In this document: piece after piece, positions 21,371 to 30,337 of the stretch
Layout of the letters: the number at the start of each line of letters is the position of its first letter
Position numbering within the stretch: the stretch's first letter is position 1
DNA from: Micromonospora sp. MP36
GTDB lineage: Bacteria > Actinomycetota > Actinomycetes > Mycobacteriales > Micromonosporaceae
Direction of reading: 5' to 3'
DNA: 64,000 nt
NCBI RefSeq assembly: GCF_008119785.1
Contig: NZ_VSFA01000001.1
Coordinates: 372,001 to 436,000, forward strand
Notes under the pieces: generated by a model
What the model saw: only the letters and a program-made list of their open reading frames with translations
Told to the model about the DNA's origin: nothing
Databases searched by the model: none
Made by a program: the position numbers and the translations under genes

Positions 21371-22694
21371 TGGGTTGCTCCTCCGGGTAGCGGTACTGGC
21401 GTCGTCGGGTGTTCAACGCGATCGCGGACCCGAGGGTGAGCGGGCCGACCCGGCCGATGTACATGAGCGCGGTCAGCAGGTACTTCCCGGGCTCGTTCAG
21501 CTCTGGGGCGAGCCCGACCGACAGTCCGGTGGTGCTGAACGCGGAGGTGACCTCGAAGAGCGCCGCGTAGTAGCGGACGTGCCGGCTCGCCGCGATCACC
21601 ACTGCCGTGCCGGCGACGACCAGCGCCACGCTGAGCAGCGCCACGGTCAACGCCTGCCGCTGGCTGGCGGTGGCGACCCGTCGGCCGCCCGCCGTCACGT
21701 CCGGTTCGCCGCGTAGCTCGGCCCAGATGACGAAGGCGAGCAGGAAGAAGGTGGATACCTTGATCCCGCCGGCGGTGCTGGCGCTTCCGCCGCCGATGAA
21801 CATCAGGACGATCAGCAGGGGATAGCTCTCCTCGCTGAGCCGGCCGACGTGGATCACGTCGAAGCCGCCGGTGCGGCTCAGCGTGATCTGGGTGAACGTG
21901 GCCAGCACCTTCCCCCGGGTGTCGAAGGTGCCGATGGTGGCGGGATTGCGCCACTCGGCGAACAGCAGGGCGCCGAAGCCGAGCGCGATCAGCGCCAGGC
22001 TGCCCCAGATCGTCAGCTTGGTGGCGACCGCCCAACCCCGCGGCCGCCGCCACTCCCGGACCGCCTCGAAGATCGCTGGGAAGCCCAGCCCACCGATGAA
22101 CGCGCCCAGCCCCAGCGGCAGCGCAACCCAGGGGTCGCGGGAGAAGGCGACCAGGCCGTCGGAGTAGAGGCTGAAGCCGGCGTTGTTGAACGCCTGGATG
22201 GAGTGGAAAGCGGCCGACCACAGGGCCCGCCACGGGGGGTAGCCGTAGGTGAGCCAGAGCCGGCCGGTGAGCACCGCCGTCATCACCGCCTCGGTGACGA
22301 AGACCGTCGCCGCGATCCGGGTCAGCAGCCGGCGGACGTCACCGACGCCGAACTCGGCGGTCTCGGCCTGCACCAGCAGCCGGTTGCGCAGGCCGAGTTG
22401 GCGGGAGACCACCAGGATCACCAGCGCCGCGACGGTCAGGATGCCCAGGCCGCCAAGCTGCGTCAGCACGGTGATCATCGCCAGGCCGAAGCCGTTCCAG
22501 TAGTTCGGGGTGTCGTTGACGGCCATGCCGGTGACGGAGACCGCCGAGGTGGCGGTGAACAGTGCGGTCAGGAACGGGGTGTACCGGTGGTGGCTGGTGG
22601 CCCAGGGCAGCATGAGCAGGCCGGTGCCGACCAGGATCACCGCCAGGAACCCGAACGGCACCAGCCGCACGGGATGACGGAGCAGGCGGCGCAC
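21360..22694 (-). CDS. TrkH/KtrB-type potassium transporter membrane subunit
   Basis: About 444 residues, with repeated membrane-pore-membrane units: selectivity-loop segments ATSAVSVTGMAV, SIQAFNNAGFSLYSDG, ITLSRTGGFDVIHV and TSAFSTTGLSVGL. Start GTG 22694 has GGAAG 8 nt upstream. A GTG at 22721 is possible; longer in-frame extensions do not look like protein. Forms the ion-conducting part of the K+ (possibly Na+-coupled) system with the downstream RCK protein. Confidence 0.92.
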   Translation of the reverse strand: MRRLLRHPVRLVPFGFLAVILVGTGLLMLPWATSHHRYTPFLTALFTATSAVSVTGMAVNDTPNYWNGFGLAMITVLTQLGGLGILTVAALVILVVSRQLGLRNRLLVQAETAEFGVGDVRRLLTRIAATVFVTEAVMTAVLTGRLWLTYGYPPWRALWSAAFHSIQAFNNAGFSLYSDGLVAFSRDPWVALPLGLGAFIGGLGFPAIFEAVREWRRPRGWAVATKLTIWGSLALIALGFGALLFAEWRNPATIGTFDTRGKVLATFTQITLSRTGGFDVIHVGRLSEESYPLLIVLMFIGGGSASTAGGIKVSTFFLLAFVIWAELRGEPDVTAGGRRVATASQRQALTVALLSVALVVAGTAVVIAASRHVRYYAALFEVTSAFSTTGLSVGLAPELNEPGKYLLTALMYIGRVGPLTLGSAIALNTRRRQYRYPEEQPIVG

Positions 22695-22800
22695 CAGGTC
22701 ATCTTCCGTCCGGAGATTCACCGGCAGGTCAGGAACCGACCAACTGCCGGACAACCCCGGCCGGTCTGCTGTCCGTACCCATCGACGACAGGAGACGGCG

Positions 22801-23916
22801 TTGCGACGTACCCTTTCCGCCCTCGGCACGGCCGGCGCGCTGCTCGCGGCGGCAGTGGTGGTGCCGGCCGTGGCCGCCCAGGCCCGGCCCGAGGCCGCCG
22901 CCGAGCGGTCCCGGGCGGACAACCACCCCATCGTGATCGGCCATCGGGGCGCGAGTGGCTACCGACCCGAGCACACCCTGGAGGCCTACCGGCTGGCGAT
23001 CCGGATGGGCGCCGACTACATCGAGCCGGACCTGGTCTCGACGAAGGACGGCATCCTGGTCGCCCGGCACGAGAACGAGATCTCGGGTACGACCGACGTG
23101 GCCGCCCACCCCGAGTTCGCCGCCCGCCGGACGACCAAGCGCATCGACGGGGTCAGCGTCACCGGCTGGTTCACTGAGGACTTCACCCTGGTCGAGTTAA
23201 AGACGCTGCGGGCCAAGGAGCGGCTGCCCCAGGTGCGGGTGGCCAACACCGCGTTCGACGGGAAGTTCGAGGTGCCGACCTTCCAGGAGGTCATCGACCT
23301 GGCCCGGGCCGAGTCGAAGGCCCGCGGCCGGACCATCGGCGTCTACCCGGAGACCAAGCACCCCAGCTACTTCGCCTCGATCGGGCTGCCGCTGGAGGAG
23401 CCGCTGGTAGCGGTGCTGACGGCCAACAAGCTGACCCACCGCAACGACCCGGTCTTCATCCAGAGCTTCGAGACGGCCAACCTGCGCAAGCTCAACGGCA
23501 TGATCGACGTCAAGCTGGCCCAGCTGCTCGACGCCACCGGCCGTCCGTATGACTTCACCCTCGCCGGCGACACCCGGACCTACGCCGACCTGGCCTCTGC
23601 CGCCGGCCTGGCCTGGGTCGCCGAGTACGCCGACGGCGTCGGCGCGAACAAGAACCTGATCGTCCCCCGGGACGCGGCCGGCAAGCTGCTCGCCCCGACC
23701 ATGGTGATCCGGGACGCGCACCGGGTGAAGCTGCTCGTGCACGCCTGGACGTTCCGCGCCGAGAACCAGTTCCTCCCGGTCGACTTCCGCATCGGCACCG
23801 ACCCGAACGCCCGCGGCGACATCACCGCCGAGTACGAGCTCTTCTTCAAGCTCGGCCTGGACGGCGCCTTCGCCGACCAGCCGGACACCGCCGTGGCGGC
23901 CCGCGCCGGCCGCTGA
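22801..23916 (+). CDS. Secreted glycerophosphodiester phosphodiesterase
   Basis: 371 residues from TTG 22801, preceded by AGGAG at 6 nt. Signal peptide (RRTLSALGTAGALLAAAVVV, cleavage near VAAQA). GDPD catalytic motifs: IGHRGASGYRPEHTLEAYRLAI, ADYIEPDLVSTKDGILVARHE (the paired Glu/Asp and the second His) and VHAWTFRAEN. Hydrolyses glycerophosphodiesters to glycerol-3-phosphate outside the cell, supplying phosphate or glycerol. Divergent from the Trk genes; a hairpin follows. Confidence 0.93.
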   Translation: MRRTLSALGTAGALLAAAVVVPAVAAQARPEAAAERSRADNHPIVIGHRGASGYRPEHTLEAYRLAIRMGADYIEPDLVSTKDGILVARHENEISGTTDVAAHPEFAARRTTKRIDGVSVTGWFTEDFTLVELKTLRAKERLPQVRVANTAFDGKFEVPTFQEVIDLARAESKARGRTIGVYPETKHPSYFASIGLPLEEPLVAVLTANKLTHRNDPVFIQSFETANLRKLNGMIDVKLAQLLDATGRPYDFTLAGDTRTYADLASAAGLAWVAEYADGVGANKNLIVPRDAAGKLLAPTMVIRDAHRVKLLVHAWTFRAENQFLPVDFRIGTDPNARGDITAEYELFFKLGLDGAFADQPDTAVAARAGR

Positions 23917-23963
23917 ACGGCGTCCGCGCCGGGGCGCTCGGGACCCGGCGCGGCGCTCCGACG

Positions 23964-23999
23964 ACGTGGGGTGTCCGGCGATGTCCGGGCACCCCACGT
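23964..23999 (+). terminator. Hairpin after the phosphodiesterase gene
   Basis: 15-bp stem with one mismatch (23964-23978 with 23985-23999; arm ACGTGGGGTGTCCGG) and a 6-nt loop, 47 nt after the stop. Confidence 0.8.
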
Positions 24000-24045
24000 G
24001 CCGTTCTGGTTCGCGCGTCGTGATCGACTCCGTATCGGGGATCTG

Positions 24046-24072
24046 GCGGTGTCGGGGTCCCGCTGACACCGC
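24046..24072. repeat. Short inverted repeat in non-coding DNA
   Basis: GCGGTGTC at 24046-24053 pairs perfectly with GACACCGC at 24065-24072 around an 11-nt loop. It lies between the phosphodiesterase terminator and the GntR remnant; function unknown. Confidence 0.5.
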
Positions 24073-24155
24073 AACCTCGCGTATCTGGAGTGGATCTAGA
24101 TTCAGCCGGGCCGGGCGAGGTTGTCCGCGTCGGGTCCTTTGGGGCTGATGGCGCG

Positions 24156-24192
24156 AACGATTCAAGCGGGGGCCCCGTGTGCCTGAATCGTT
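24156..24192 (-). terminator. Hairpin downstream of the GntR remnant
   Basis: AACGATTCA (24156-24164) pairs with TGAATCGTT (24184-24192), with a GC-rich core GGGGGCCCC in the 19-nt loop that can fold further. On the minus strand it is 32 nt beyond the remnant's stop codon. Confidence 0.55.
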
Positions 24193-24223
24193 TACGTCAT
24201 CAGGTCTGTAGGGGGTGCGGACC

Positions 24224-24370
24224 TTACTGTCCGGGGCGCTCGGCGACGTAGGTGCCGCGGCCGGGGTAGCCGGTGATCAGCTCCCGATCGTGCAGCAGCG
24301 ACAGGGCCCGCGAGGCGGTGGCAGGCGCGACCGTGTCGACCGAGGACGCCCAGTCCGTACGCCACTGGGT
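24224..24370 (-). pseudogene. GntR-family regulator remnant (C-terminal half of the winged helix)
   Basis: Reading the minus strand in one frame from 24370 gives TVAPATASRALSLLHDRELITGYPGRGTYVAERPGQ and a TAA stop. The pattern ATASRAL..L.....I...PGRGTYV is the second half of a GntR DNA-binding domain. An in-frame TAG at 24371-24373 blocks the upstream part, where the recognition helix and start should be. The effector domain is also absent, unless this was a minimal DNA-binding-only protein. It lies next to the Liv transport operon. Confidence 0.6.
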
Positions 24371-24637
24371 CTACTGCGACCGGCTGCTCGACGGCGGCCG
24401 GCGTTGCCCGCGCCCGGCCGACCACGACGGGGCGTGCGGGTCTGGAGCGCCCGGGTAGGCGGTCCGGCGGCCCTCGCGGGTGGCCGCTCCGCGATGGCGG
24501 GGCGCGACACACCGGCCGGCGCATCGATGGCGGCGGAGGCCATCCGGAGTCGGTGCGGTTACGCGGTGATGTCGGGGGTTGTTACATGCGGCCATCCTGC
24601 CCCGATCACTTGTGTGTTTCCGCCACATAGCCCGTGG
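24371..24637. other. Degenerate intergenic stretch
   Basis: No gene supported. On the plus strand a short frame ending at 24458 contains HWVYCDRLLDGGRRCPRPADHDGAC, a Cys/His spacing like small zinc ribbons, but it lacks a credible start and runs into the antisense GntR remnant. Probably decayed sequence. Confidence 0.4.
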
Positions 24638-24656
24638 GTGACGTCACTTCTAGCGT
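24638..24656 (+). promoter_or_regulatory. Palindrome GTGACGTCAC next to a TAGCGT box upstream of the Liv operon
   Basis: GTGACGTCAC (24638-24647) is a perfect 10-bp palindrome placed 3 nt before TAGCGT (24651-24656), a plausible -10 element 43 nt upstream of the binding-protein ATG. The position overlaps where RNA polymerase would bind, so it could be an operator. Confidence 0.5.
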
Positions 24657-24699
24657 GAGCCGACAACTGACGTTCCCCCTGTCCTCACCTGGAGTCGCA

Positions 24700-25896
24700 A
24701 TGACGATCCGGCACACGCGACGGGTGTTCCTTTCCGCCGCCACGATGATGGCGGCCGCGGTGGCCGTCACGGCCTGTGGCAGCCCGCAGGACACCGCCTC
24801 CGGCGGCGGCGACGCCGCCCCGGTCAAGGTTGGCCTGGTGTACTCCCAGTCCGGGCCGCTGGCCAGCTACGGCAAGCAGTACATCGAGGGTTTCAAGGCC
24901 GGCCTCGACTTCGCCACCAAGGGCACCGGCAAGGTCGGTGACCGGAAGATCGAACTCACTGAGGTCGACGACGCGGGTGACCCGGCGAAGGCGGTCTCCG
25001 CGGCCAAGGACCTGATCGGCAAGGGCACGAAGATCATTGCCGGCTCCACCTCCTCGGGTGTGGCTCTCCAGGTGGCCCCGATCGCCGCGCAGAACAAGGT
25101 GCTCTTCATCTCCGGGCCGGCCGCCACCGACGCGGTGACCGGGGCGAACAAGTACACGTTCCGCTCGGGCCGGCAGTCCTACCAGGACGTGGTGACCGCC
25201 AAGTCCTTCATCGGCGACGCCACCGGCAAGAAGGTGGTCGTGTTCGCCCAGGACGGCGCCTTCGGTGACGCGAACGAGGCCGCTGTCAAGGCGGTGATCG
25301 GCGGTGCCGGCGCGACCGTGAGCAGCGTCCGGGCCCCGGCGAGCGCCACCGAGTTCACCCCGTTCGCCAGCCAGATCAAGGCCGCCAAGCCGGATCTGCT
25401 CTTCGTCGCGTGGGCCGGCACCACCGCCCCGGCGATGTGGCAGACCCTCGACCAGCAGGGCGTACTCGCCTCCACCACGGTCGTCACCGGCCTGGACATC
25501 CGGGCCTCCTGGCCGACCTTCGGCGCGGCCGGCAGCAAGATCTCCTTCCTGTCGCACTATTTCGACGGGGCCAGCGACACCGAGGCCGCCAAGGCGCTGA
25601 AGGGCAAGGTCGGCACGGTGGACCTGTTCCACCCGGACGGCTTCGCCGCCGCCCAGATGGTGGTCCGCGCCGTGCAGGAGGGCGGCGACGACGTCGATAA
25701 GATGATCAAGGCGCTGGAGGGCTGGCAGTTCGACAGCGTCAAGGGCCAGATGACCATCCGGCCCGAGGACCACGCGCTGCTCCAGCCGATGTACCAGGCC
25801 AAGCTCACGGGCAGCGGCACCGCCTACACGGCGACCGCCCAGAAGACCCTGACCGGTGACGAGACCGCGCCGCCGGTCACCCAGATGAAGGGCTGA
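24700..25896 (+). CDS. Liv-type ABC transporter substrate-binding lipoprotein
   Basis: 398 residues from ATG 24700 (GGAG 6 nt upstream). N-terminal export signal with Arg pair and lipobox VTAC, lipidated Cys26. The rest is a type I periplasmic-binding fold (VKVGLVYSQSGPLASYGKQY, IIAGSTSSGVALQVAPIA, HPDGFAAAQMVVRAV). Binds branched-chain amino acids, amides or related compounds; the ligand cannot be read from the sequence. First gene of a five-gene operon. Confidence 0.92.
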   Translation: MTIRHTRRVFLSAATMMAAAVAVTACGSPQDTASGGGDAAPVKVGLVYSQSGPLASYGKQYIEGFKAGLDFATKGTGKVGDRKIELTEVDDAGDPAKAVSAAKDLIGKGTKIIAGSTSSGVALQVAPIAAQNKVLFISGPAATDAVTGANKYTFRSGRQSYQDVVTAKSFIGDATGKKVVVFAQDGAFGDANEAAVKAVIGGAGATVSSVRAPASATEFTPFASQIKAAKPDLLFVAWAGTTAPAMWQTLDQQGVLASTTVVTGLDIRASWPTFGAAGSKISFLSHYFDGASDTEAAKALKGKVGTVDLFHPDGFAAAQMVVRAVQEGGDDVDKMIKALEGWQFDSVKGQMTIRPEDHALLQPMYQAKLTGSGTAYTATAQKTLTGDETAPPVTQMKG

Positions 25897-25899
25897 TCC

Positions 25900-26643
25900 G
25901 TGCTCGCCACCCGCGGTCTGACCTGGCGGATCGGTGAGGTCGCCATCGTCGACAGCGTCTACCTCGACCTCGCGCCCGGCGAGTTCCTCGGCGTGATCGG
26001 TCCGAACGGCGCCGGCAAGACCTCCCTGTTCAACCTGATCACCGGCCTGCGCCGGCCCACCGAGGGGCGGATCCTGCTGGACGGGGAGGACGTCACCGCC
26101 CTCCCGCCGCACCGGCGGGCCCGCCTCGGGCTGGGGCGTACCTTCCAGGCGTCCTCGGTGTTCGGCTCGCTGACGGTGCGGGAGAACGTCCGGCTCGCCG
26201 TACAGGCGCACCGGGGTGGCTCGATGAAGCTGTGGCGGCGGGCGGCGGCCGACCGGGACGTGGCCGCCGCCGCCGACGCGGCGCTCGACCGGGTCGGCCT
26301 CGCCCGCCGGGGTACGGCGCTCGCCGGCACCCTGGCCCACGGCGAGAAGCGCAAGCTGGAGATCGCCCTGCTGCTCGCCGGGGAGCCCCGGGTGATGCTG
26401 CTGGACGAGCCGATGGCCGGGGTCAGCGCCGAGGACGTGCCCGAGCTGGTCGCCGTCATCAAGTCGTTGACCGGCGACAGCGGGCGGTCGGTGCTCATGG
26501 TGGAGCACCACATGGACGTGATCCTGGAGCTGGCCGACCGGATCGCGGTGATGCACCACGGGGCGCTGCTGGCCTGCGACACCCCGGACACGGTGATGGC
26601 CAACGCCACCGTGCAGGAGGCGTACCTGGGGGAGGCACTCTGA
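25900..26643 (+). CDS. livG: Liv-type ABC transporter ATPase (LivG)
   Basis: 247 residues from GTG 25900, 3 nt after the binding-protein stop. Walker A GPNGAGKTS, LivG-type insertion (RARLGLGRTFQASSVFGSLTVRENV), signature region TLAHGEKRKLEIAL in place of LSGGQ, Walker B VMLLDEPMAGVS and switch His in VEHHMDVI. The LAHGEKR signature is normal for LivG proteins. Confidence 0.93.
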   Translation: MLATRGLTWRIGEVAIVDSVYLDLAPGEFLGVIGPNGAGKTSLFNLITGLRRPTEGRILLDGEDVTALPPHRRARLGLGRTFQASSVFGSLTVRENVRLAVQAHRGGSMKLWRRAAADRDVAAAADAALDRVGLARRGTALAGTLAHGEKRKLEIALLLAGEPRVMLLDEPMAGVSAEDVPELVAVIKSLTGDSGRSVLMVEHHMDVILELADRIAVMHHGALLACDTPDTVMANATVQEAYLGEAL

Positions 26644-27368
26644 TGACGGAACCCGTCCTCAGCGTCGAGAACCTGTCGGTGCGGATCGCCGGGCTGCACA
26701 TCCTCCAGGGGGTGTCGTTCGAGGTCGCGTCCACCGGGGTGACCGTGCTGCTCGGGCGCAACGGCGTGGGCAAGACCACCACCCTGCGGGCCGTCGTCGG
26801 GCTGACGCCCCGCAACGGCGAGGTGCGCGGCACGGTCCGGATGGGTGCCCGCAGCCTGCTCGCCCGCCCCACCCACCGGCTGGTCCGCGACGGCCTCGGC
26901 TACGTGCCGGAGGACCGCTGCGTCTTCGCTGGCCTCACCGTCGCGGAGAACCTGCGGCTCGCCGAACGGCGGGGCACCACCCCGGCGTACGACAAGGTCT
27001 TCGCGCTCTTCCCGGAGCTGGACCGGCGCGGACGGCAACGGGCCGGCTCGCTCTCCGGCGGGCAGCAGCAGATGCTCGCCATCGGCCGGGTGCTGCTCAA
27101 CGACAACCGGCTGCTGCTGATCGACGAGCCGACCAAGGGGTTGGCGCCCAAGGTGGTGACCGAGGTGGCCGAGGTGCTGGAGCGGGTGGCGGAATCCGTG
27201 CCGGTGCTGCTGGTCGAGCAGAACCTGGCGGTGGTCCGGCGGCTGGCGAAGGACGCGGTGGTGCTTTCCGCCGGCCAGGTGGCCTGGACCGGGAACGCGC
27301 AGGAACTGCTGCTGGAGACCGCGCTGACCAAGTCGCTGCTCGGGGTCGGCGCGGAGGTGAAGGCATGA
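26643..27368 (+). CDS. livF: Liv-type ABC transporter ATPase (LivF)
   Basis: 241 residues. ATG overlaps the previous stop by one base. Walker A GRNGVGKTTT, Q-loop region VGLTPRNGEV, GLGYVPEDRCVFAGLTVAENL, signature LSGGQQQMLAIGR, Walker B LLLIDEPTKGLAPK and VEQNLAVV. Pairs with LivG to energise transport. Confidence 0.93.
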   Translation: MTEPVLSVENLSVRIAGLHILQGVSFEVASTGVTVLLGRNGVGKTTTLRAVVGLTPRNGEVRGTVRMGARSLLARPTHRLVRDGLGYVPEDRCVFAGLTVAENLRLAERRGTTPAYDKVFALFPELDRRGRQRAGSLSGGQQQMLAIGRVLLNDNRLLLIDEPTKGLAPKVVTEVAEVLERVAESVPVLLVEQNLAVVRRLAKDAVVLSAGQVAWTGNAQELLLETALTKSLLGVGAEVKA

Positions 27369-28255
27369 GCACGGTGATCCTGCTGACGCTGACCGGGCTC
27401 GGTCTGGCGGCGCTCTACTTCCTGGTCGCCTCCGGCCTGTCCCTGGTCTTCGGCCTGGCCGACGTGCTCAACTTCGCGCACGGCCTGTTCCTCGGCGTCG
27501 GGGCGTACGCGACCTGGTGGGCGGCCGGCAACCTGCCCGGCGCCGGCTCGGGCGGGTTCGGTTTCGTGGTGGCGGTCGCCTTCGGCGTGCTCGCCGGGGC
27601 GCTGGTGGCGGTGCTGGTCGAGCTGGTGCTGATCCGGCCGCTCTACTCCCGCACCATCGAGCAGGTGCTAGTCACCGTCGGCCTATCGCTGGCCGGGGTG
27701 GCGCTGCTCCAGGCCACCTGGGGCGCCGACGCGCGGCCGTTCCCGCGTCCCGCGTGGACGCGCGAGGTGACCTCGATCCTCGGTGCGAACGTGCCGAACG
27801 CCGGGCTGCTGCTGATCATCGCCGCGGTGCTGGTGCTCGGCGGGCTGCTCGCCTTCCTCCGCTTCACCCGGTACGGCCTGATCATCCGGGCCGGGGTGGA
27901 GAACCGGGAGATGGTGACCGCGCTCGGCATCGACGTCCGCAAGGCGTTCACCCTGGTCTTCGCGATCGGCGGGGCGGCCGCCGCGCTGGCCGGCGCGCTC
28001 GGCGGGGTCTACTTCGGCACCGTCTCGCCCGGGCAGGGCGGCTCGCTGCTGATCTTCGCGTTCATCGTGGTGGTGATCGGCGGGATGGGGTCGGTGGTCG
28101 GGTCCGCGTACGCGGCGGTCGCGGTCGGGCTGCTGCAACAGTTCGTCAACTACTACGGCACGTCCGGGCTGGGCGACCTCTGCGTGGTCGGGCTGCTCGC
28201 CGTGGTGCTGCTGCTGCGTCCGCAGGGCCTGGCCGGAAAGGTGGCAACGGCATGA
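27365..28255 (+). CDS. livH: Liv-type ABC permease (LivH)
   Basis: 296 residues, about eight membrane helices. Family motifs: GLSLVFGLADVLNFAHGLFLGVGAY near the start and MGSVVGSAYAAVAVGLLQQF near the end, plus the EAA-like loop NREMVTALGIDVRKAFTLVF. Overlaps LivF and LivM genes by ATGA on both sides. Confidence 0.93.
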   Translation: MSTVILLTLTGLGLAALYFLVASGLSLVFGLADVLNFAHGLFLGVGAYATWWAAGNLPGAGSGGFGFVVAVAFGVLAGALVAVLVELVLIRPLYSRTIEQVLVTVGLSLAGVALLQATWGADARPFPRPAWTREVTSILGANVPNAGLLLIIAAVLVLGGLLAFLRFTRYGLIIRAGVENREMVTALGIDVRKAFTLVFAIGGAAAALAGALGGVYFGTVSPGQGGSLLIFAFIVVVIGGMGSVVGSAYAAVAVGLLQQFVNYYGTSGLGDLCVVGLLAVVLLLRPQGLAGKVATA

Positions 28256-29367
28256 CCGAGGTGAAGAGCCCCGAGGTTGCGGCGCCGCCCGCGCAGGTGC
28301 CCGACGAGCTGACCCCCGGGCGCTCCCGCTGGCACGGACTGCGCCCGTACGCGCCGCTGGCCGCCCTGGTGGTGGCGGCGATCGTGCCGTACTCGACGGT
28401 GAACCTGCCGGGCGTCTTCGAGGGGCCGCTGAACTCGCCGGGCACCCTGCAACTGCTCGCCATCTGCCTGGTGTTCGGCGGCCTCGCGGCCGGGTACGAC
28501 CTGCTCTTCGGGCGGACCGGGATGCTCTCCTTCGGGCACGCGCTCTACTTCGCCGCCGGCGTGTACGGCACCGACGTGCTGGTCACCCGGGGCGGGCTGC
28601 CGCTGTGGCAGGCGGCCCTGCTCACGATCACCGGCGGGACGGTCCTCGCCGCGCTGCTCGGCGCGGTCGCGCTGCGTACCGTGGGAATCGCATTCGCCAT
28701 GGTGACGTTGGCCTTCGCCCAGGTCGGGGCGATCCTGGTGGCCCGCGACTTCGGCGGCCTCACCGGCGGCGAGGAGGGGCTGCCACTGGACGTCTCCGGG
28801 CTGCCGTCCGCCCTGGTCGGGGTCGCCAACACGGTGAACCTCTACTGGCTGGCGCTGGCGTACCTGGCCCTGGTGGTCTTCGTGGTGCATCGGGTGAGCG
28901 GCTCGCCCACCGGTCGGGTGCTGGCCGGGCTGCGCGACGACGAGCGCCGGATCGGGGTGCTGGGGCTCGACCCGTACCGGTTCAAGCTGGTCGCGTTCAC
29001 CCTGGCCGGCGGGCTGGCGACGGCGGGCGGGGTGGTCTACTGCCTGATCGTGGGTGGTGCGAGCCCGCACGTGACCTCATCGGAACTGACCCTGTCGCTG
29101 CTGGTCATGGTGGTGCTCGGCGGTCCCGGCACCCGGTGGGGCCCGGTGCTCGGCGGCGTCCTCTACATGTACCTGGACCACCGGCTGACTGCCTTCGGCA
29201 CCAGCGACGCGGTGAACAGCCTCCCGGCGTTCCTCAGCCACCCGCTGTCCCAGCCGCTCTTCGTCCTCGGCACCGTCTTCATCCTGGCCGTCTACTTCTT
29301 CCCCGGCGGCCTGGCCAGCCTCCGCACCCGCCTGCACCCCCTCCTGACGGCCCGCCGCCGCCGCTGA
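28252..29367 (+). CDS. livM: Liv-type ABC permease (LivM)
   Basis: 371 residues with a ~35-residue hydrophilic N-terminus, then ~9 membrane helices. Motifs GYDLLFGRTGMLSFGHALYFAAG and the coupling loop GLRDDERRIGVLGLDPYRFKLVAF are typical of LivM. Ends the operon; a dispersed palindrome that may terminate transcription follows at 29395. Confidence 0.93.
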   Translation: MTEVKSPEVAAPPAQVPDELTPGRSRWHGLRPYAPLAALVVAAIVPYSTVNLPGVFEGPLNSPGTLQLLAICLVFGGLAAGYDLLFGRTGMLSFGHALYFAAGVYGTDVLVTRGGLPLWQAALLTITGGTVLAALLGAVALRTVGIAFAMVTLAFAQVGAILVARDFGGLTGGEEGLPLDVSGLPSALVGVANTVNLYWLALAYLALVVFVVHRVSGSPTGRVLAGLRDDERRIGVLGLDPYRFKLVAFTLAGGLATAGGVVYCLIVGGASPHVTSSELTLSLLVMVVLGGPGTRWGPVLGGVLYMYLDHRLTAFGTSDAVNSLPAFLSHPLSQPLFVLGTVFILAVYFFPGGLASLRTRLHPLLTARRRR

Positions 29368-29394
29368 CCCACCGCGGGCCGCCCCTGCCCGCCC

Positions 29395-29457
29395 CGTTGA
29401 TCATGAAGTTATTGTCGCGACACGCCGTTGGCGGCGGCGATAACTTCATGATCGACG
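29395..29457. repeat. Intergenic palindrome (second copy of TGATCA-TGAAGTT family)
   Basis: A 24-nt left arm (29395-29418) pairs with 29434-29457 at 21 positions plus three positions that would be G-U pairs in RNA; loop 15 nt. Arm core TTGATCATGAAGTTAT. It lies after LivM and before the SDR gene, and shares its core with the palindrome at 1354-1409. Confidence 0.78.
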
Positions 29458-29483
29458 AAGGTTGAGCGGAGGGGAGGCGGCCG

Positions 29484-30233
29484 GTGGGGGAGAGCAGGTT
29501 CGCGGTGGTGAGCGGGGGCGGGACCGGGATCGGGGCCGCCGTCGCCGGGGGACTGGTGGCCGACGGGTACGACGTGCTGATCGTGGGGCGGCGGGCGGAC
29601 GTGCTGCTGGCCACCGCCGAACGGATTTCGGCGGAGTGCGGGCGGCCGGAGGCGGTCAGTGCGGTCACCGCCGATCTCACCGACCCCGCACAGCTCGCCG
29701 GGGTGGTCTCGGCGGTAGGGGAACGGACCGTCGACGCGGTGGTGAACAACGCCGGTGGGTATCTGGGCGGCCCGACCGACACGCTCGCCGACGTGGCGGC
29801 CTGGTGGCGGGCCAACCTGGACGCCAACGTGCTCACCGCCGTCCTGCTCACCGAGGCGCTGCGCCCCGCCCTGCGCCGCCCCGGCGGCCGGGTGCTGCTG
29901 ATCAGCTCGATCGCCGCCCAGCGCGGCGGGGCCGGGCCGTACTCGGCGGCGAAGGCGGCGCTGCACGGCTGGGCGTACGACCTGGCCACCCAGCTCGGTC
30001 CGGAGCAGATCACGGTCAACGTGGTCAGCCCCGGGTACGTCGCGGAGACCGAGTTCTTCGGCGACCGGATGACCCCGGACGGGCACGCCAAGCGGGTCGC
30101 GGCCACCCTGGTCGGGCGGGCCGGCGTACCGGACGACATCGCGGCGGCCGTCCGCTACCTGGTCAGCCCCGCCGCCGGCTACGTCACCGGCCAGGTCCTC
30201 GGGGTCAACGGCGGCTCGGTCCTCGGTCGCTGA
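29484..30233 (+). CDS. Short-chain dehydrogenase/reductase (SDR)
   Basis: 249 residues from GTG 29484. Cofactor loop SGGGTGIGAAVA (TGxxxGxG form) with Arg residues in VGRRAD after strand 2 suggesting NADP(H); VNNAGGYLG; catalytic Ser in LISSIAAQ and YSAAK (Tyr and Lys); C-terminal VTGQVLGVNGG. Classical SDR of the FabG/ketoreductase type. Substrate unknown. A strong hairpin follows. Confidence 0.9.
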   Translation: MGESRFAVVSGGGTGIGAAVAGGLVADGYDVLIVGRRADVLLATAERISAECGRPEAVSAVTADLTDPAQLAGVVSAVGERTVDAVVNNAGGYLGGPTDTLADVAAWWRANLDANVLTAVLLTEALRPALRRPGGRVLLISSIAAQRGGAGPYSAAKAALHGWAYDLATQLGPEQITVNVVSPGYVAETEFFGDRMTPDGHAKRVAATLVGRAGVPDDIAAAVRYLVSPAAGYVTGQVLGVNGGSVLGR

Positions 30234-30238
30234 AGTGA

Positions 30239-30283
30239 GGAGGGGTCCCCGCTTGACGCCAGGCATCAAGCGGGGACCCCTCC
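30239..30283. terminator. Perfect bidirectional hairpin between convergent genes
   Basis: 18-bp perfect stem (30239-30256 with 30266-30283; arm GGAGGGGTCCCCGCTTGA) with a 9-nt loop, placed between the SDR stop and the stop of the minus-strand lipoprotein gene. Confidence 0.9.
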
Positions 30284-30337
30284 GGTCACGGCAGGGCGGC
30301 GACCCCCCGTGTGGCCGCCGCTCCGCCGCGTCGTCGG

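Noticed and set aside
24273..24458. Small zinc-ribbon protein gene
   Set aside because: Cys/His pattern is suggestive but the frame lacks a supported start and overlaps the GntR remnant on the other strand.
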